This document shows positions 33,038 to 33,039 of a stretch of 33,039 nt of DNA, piece by piece. The stretch's first letter is position 1. Every line of letters starts with the position of its first letter. The position numbers and the translations under genes are program-made. Source of the DNA: Pedobacter psychrodurus (GTDB lineage Bacteria; Bacteroidota; Bacteroidia; Sphingobacteriales; Sphingobacteriaceae); the NCBI RefSeq assembly GCF_004331735.1, contig NZ_SJSO01000010.1, positions 1 to 33,039 on the forward strand. The letters run 5' to 3'. Below the pieces are notes generated by a model that was not told the origin of the DNA, made no database searches, and worked only from the letters and a program-made list of their open reading frames with translations.

Positions 33038-33039
33038 CA

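Overview
The window looks like chromosomal DNA of a Bacteroidota species, most likely the Sphingobacteriaceae (Pedobacter-like). The evidence is a SusC/SusD pair, many Bacteroidota-type outer-membrane proteins with Sec or lipoprotein signals, AT-rich DNA, LytTR and AraC regulators, and promoters of the form TTTG-N19/20-TAnnTTTG. No rRNA, tRNA, CRISPR array or intact insertion sequence was seen. The genus is an inference from protein style, not a search result.

Layout, left to right. Bases 1-290 are ambiguous, without a convincing gene. A SusC/SusD pair (4936 to 291, minus) is followed by a small hypothetical gene, a PaaI-type thioesterase and a second TonB-dependent receptor (8582 to 6126). 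That receptor's promoter is overlapped by a 12-6-12 inverted repeat, a likely metalloregulator site. Next come a MaoC-like hydratase and, facing it, a putative lipoprotein whose start appears shifted by one base.

Bases 10.1-14.6 kb are loosely packed and partly decayed. They hold a C-terminal fragment of phosphonoacetate hydrolase (phnA) with two in-frame stops, an intact phosphonatase-like HAD hydrolase behind a promoter with two palindromes, a SnoaL-like protein, a PhyH-type dioxygenase and another broken reading frame. This may be an eroded phosphonate-use locus.

Bases 14.6-27.6 kb carry the most striking content: a tight four-gene minus-strand operon. In transcription order it encodes a collagen-like lipoprotein built from three copies of a two-module repeat, an outer-membrane beta-barrel, a 2459-residue secreted protein and a fibronectin-type-III protein. 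Gaps are 17-62, 18 and 2 bases, and a hairpin plus T-run terminator ends the unit. I infer a cell-surface assembly; its function is unknown. An AraC-type regulator is divergent from it and meets tail-to-tail a two-component system (LytTR regulator, then a TPR-containing histidine kinase).

The right end (31.6-33 kb) holds a short N-terminal remnant of a PA0069-type radical SAM protein, a second copy of an intergenic repeat also found near 14.1 kb, an unknown 192-residue protein with its own promoter, and the C-terminus of an unidentified minus-strand gene followed by a terminator.
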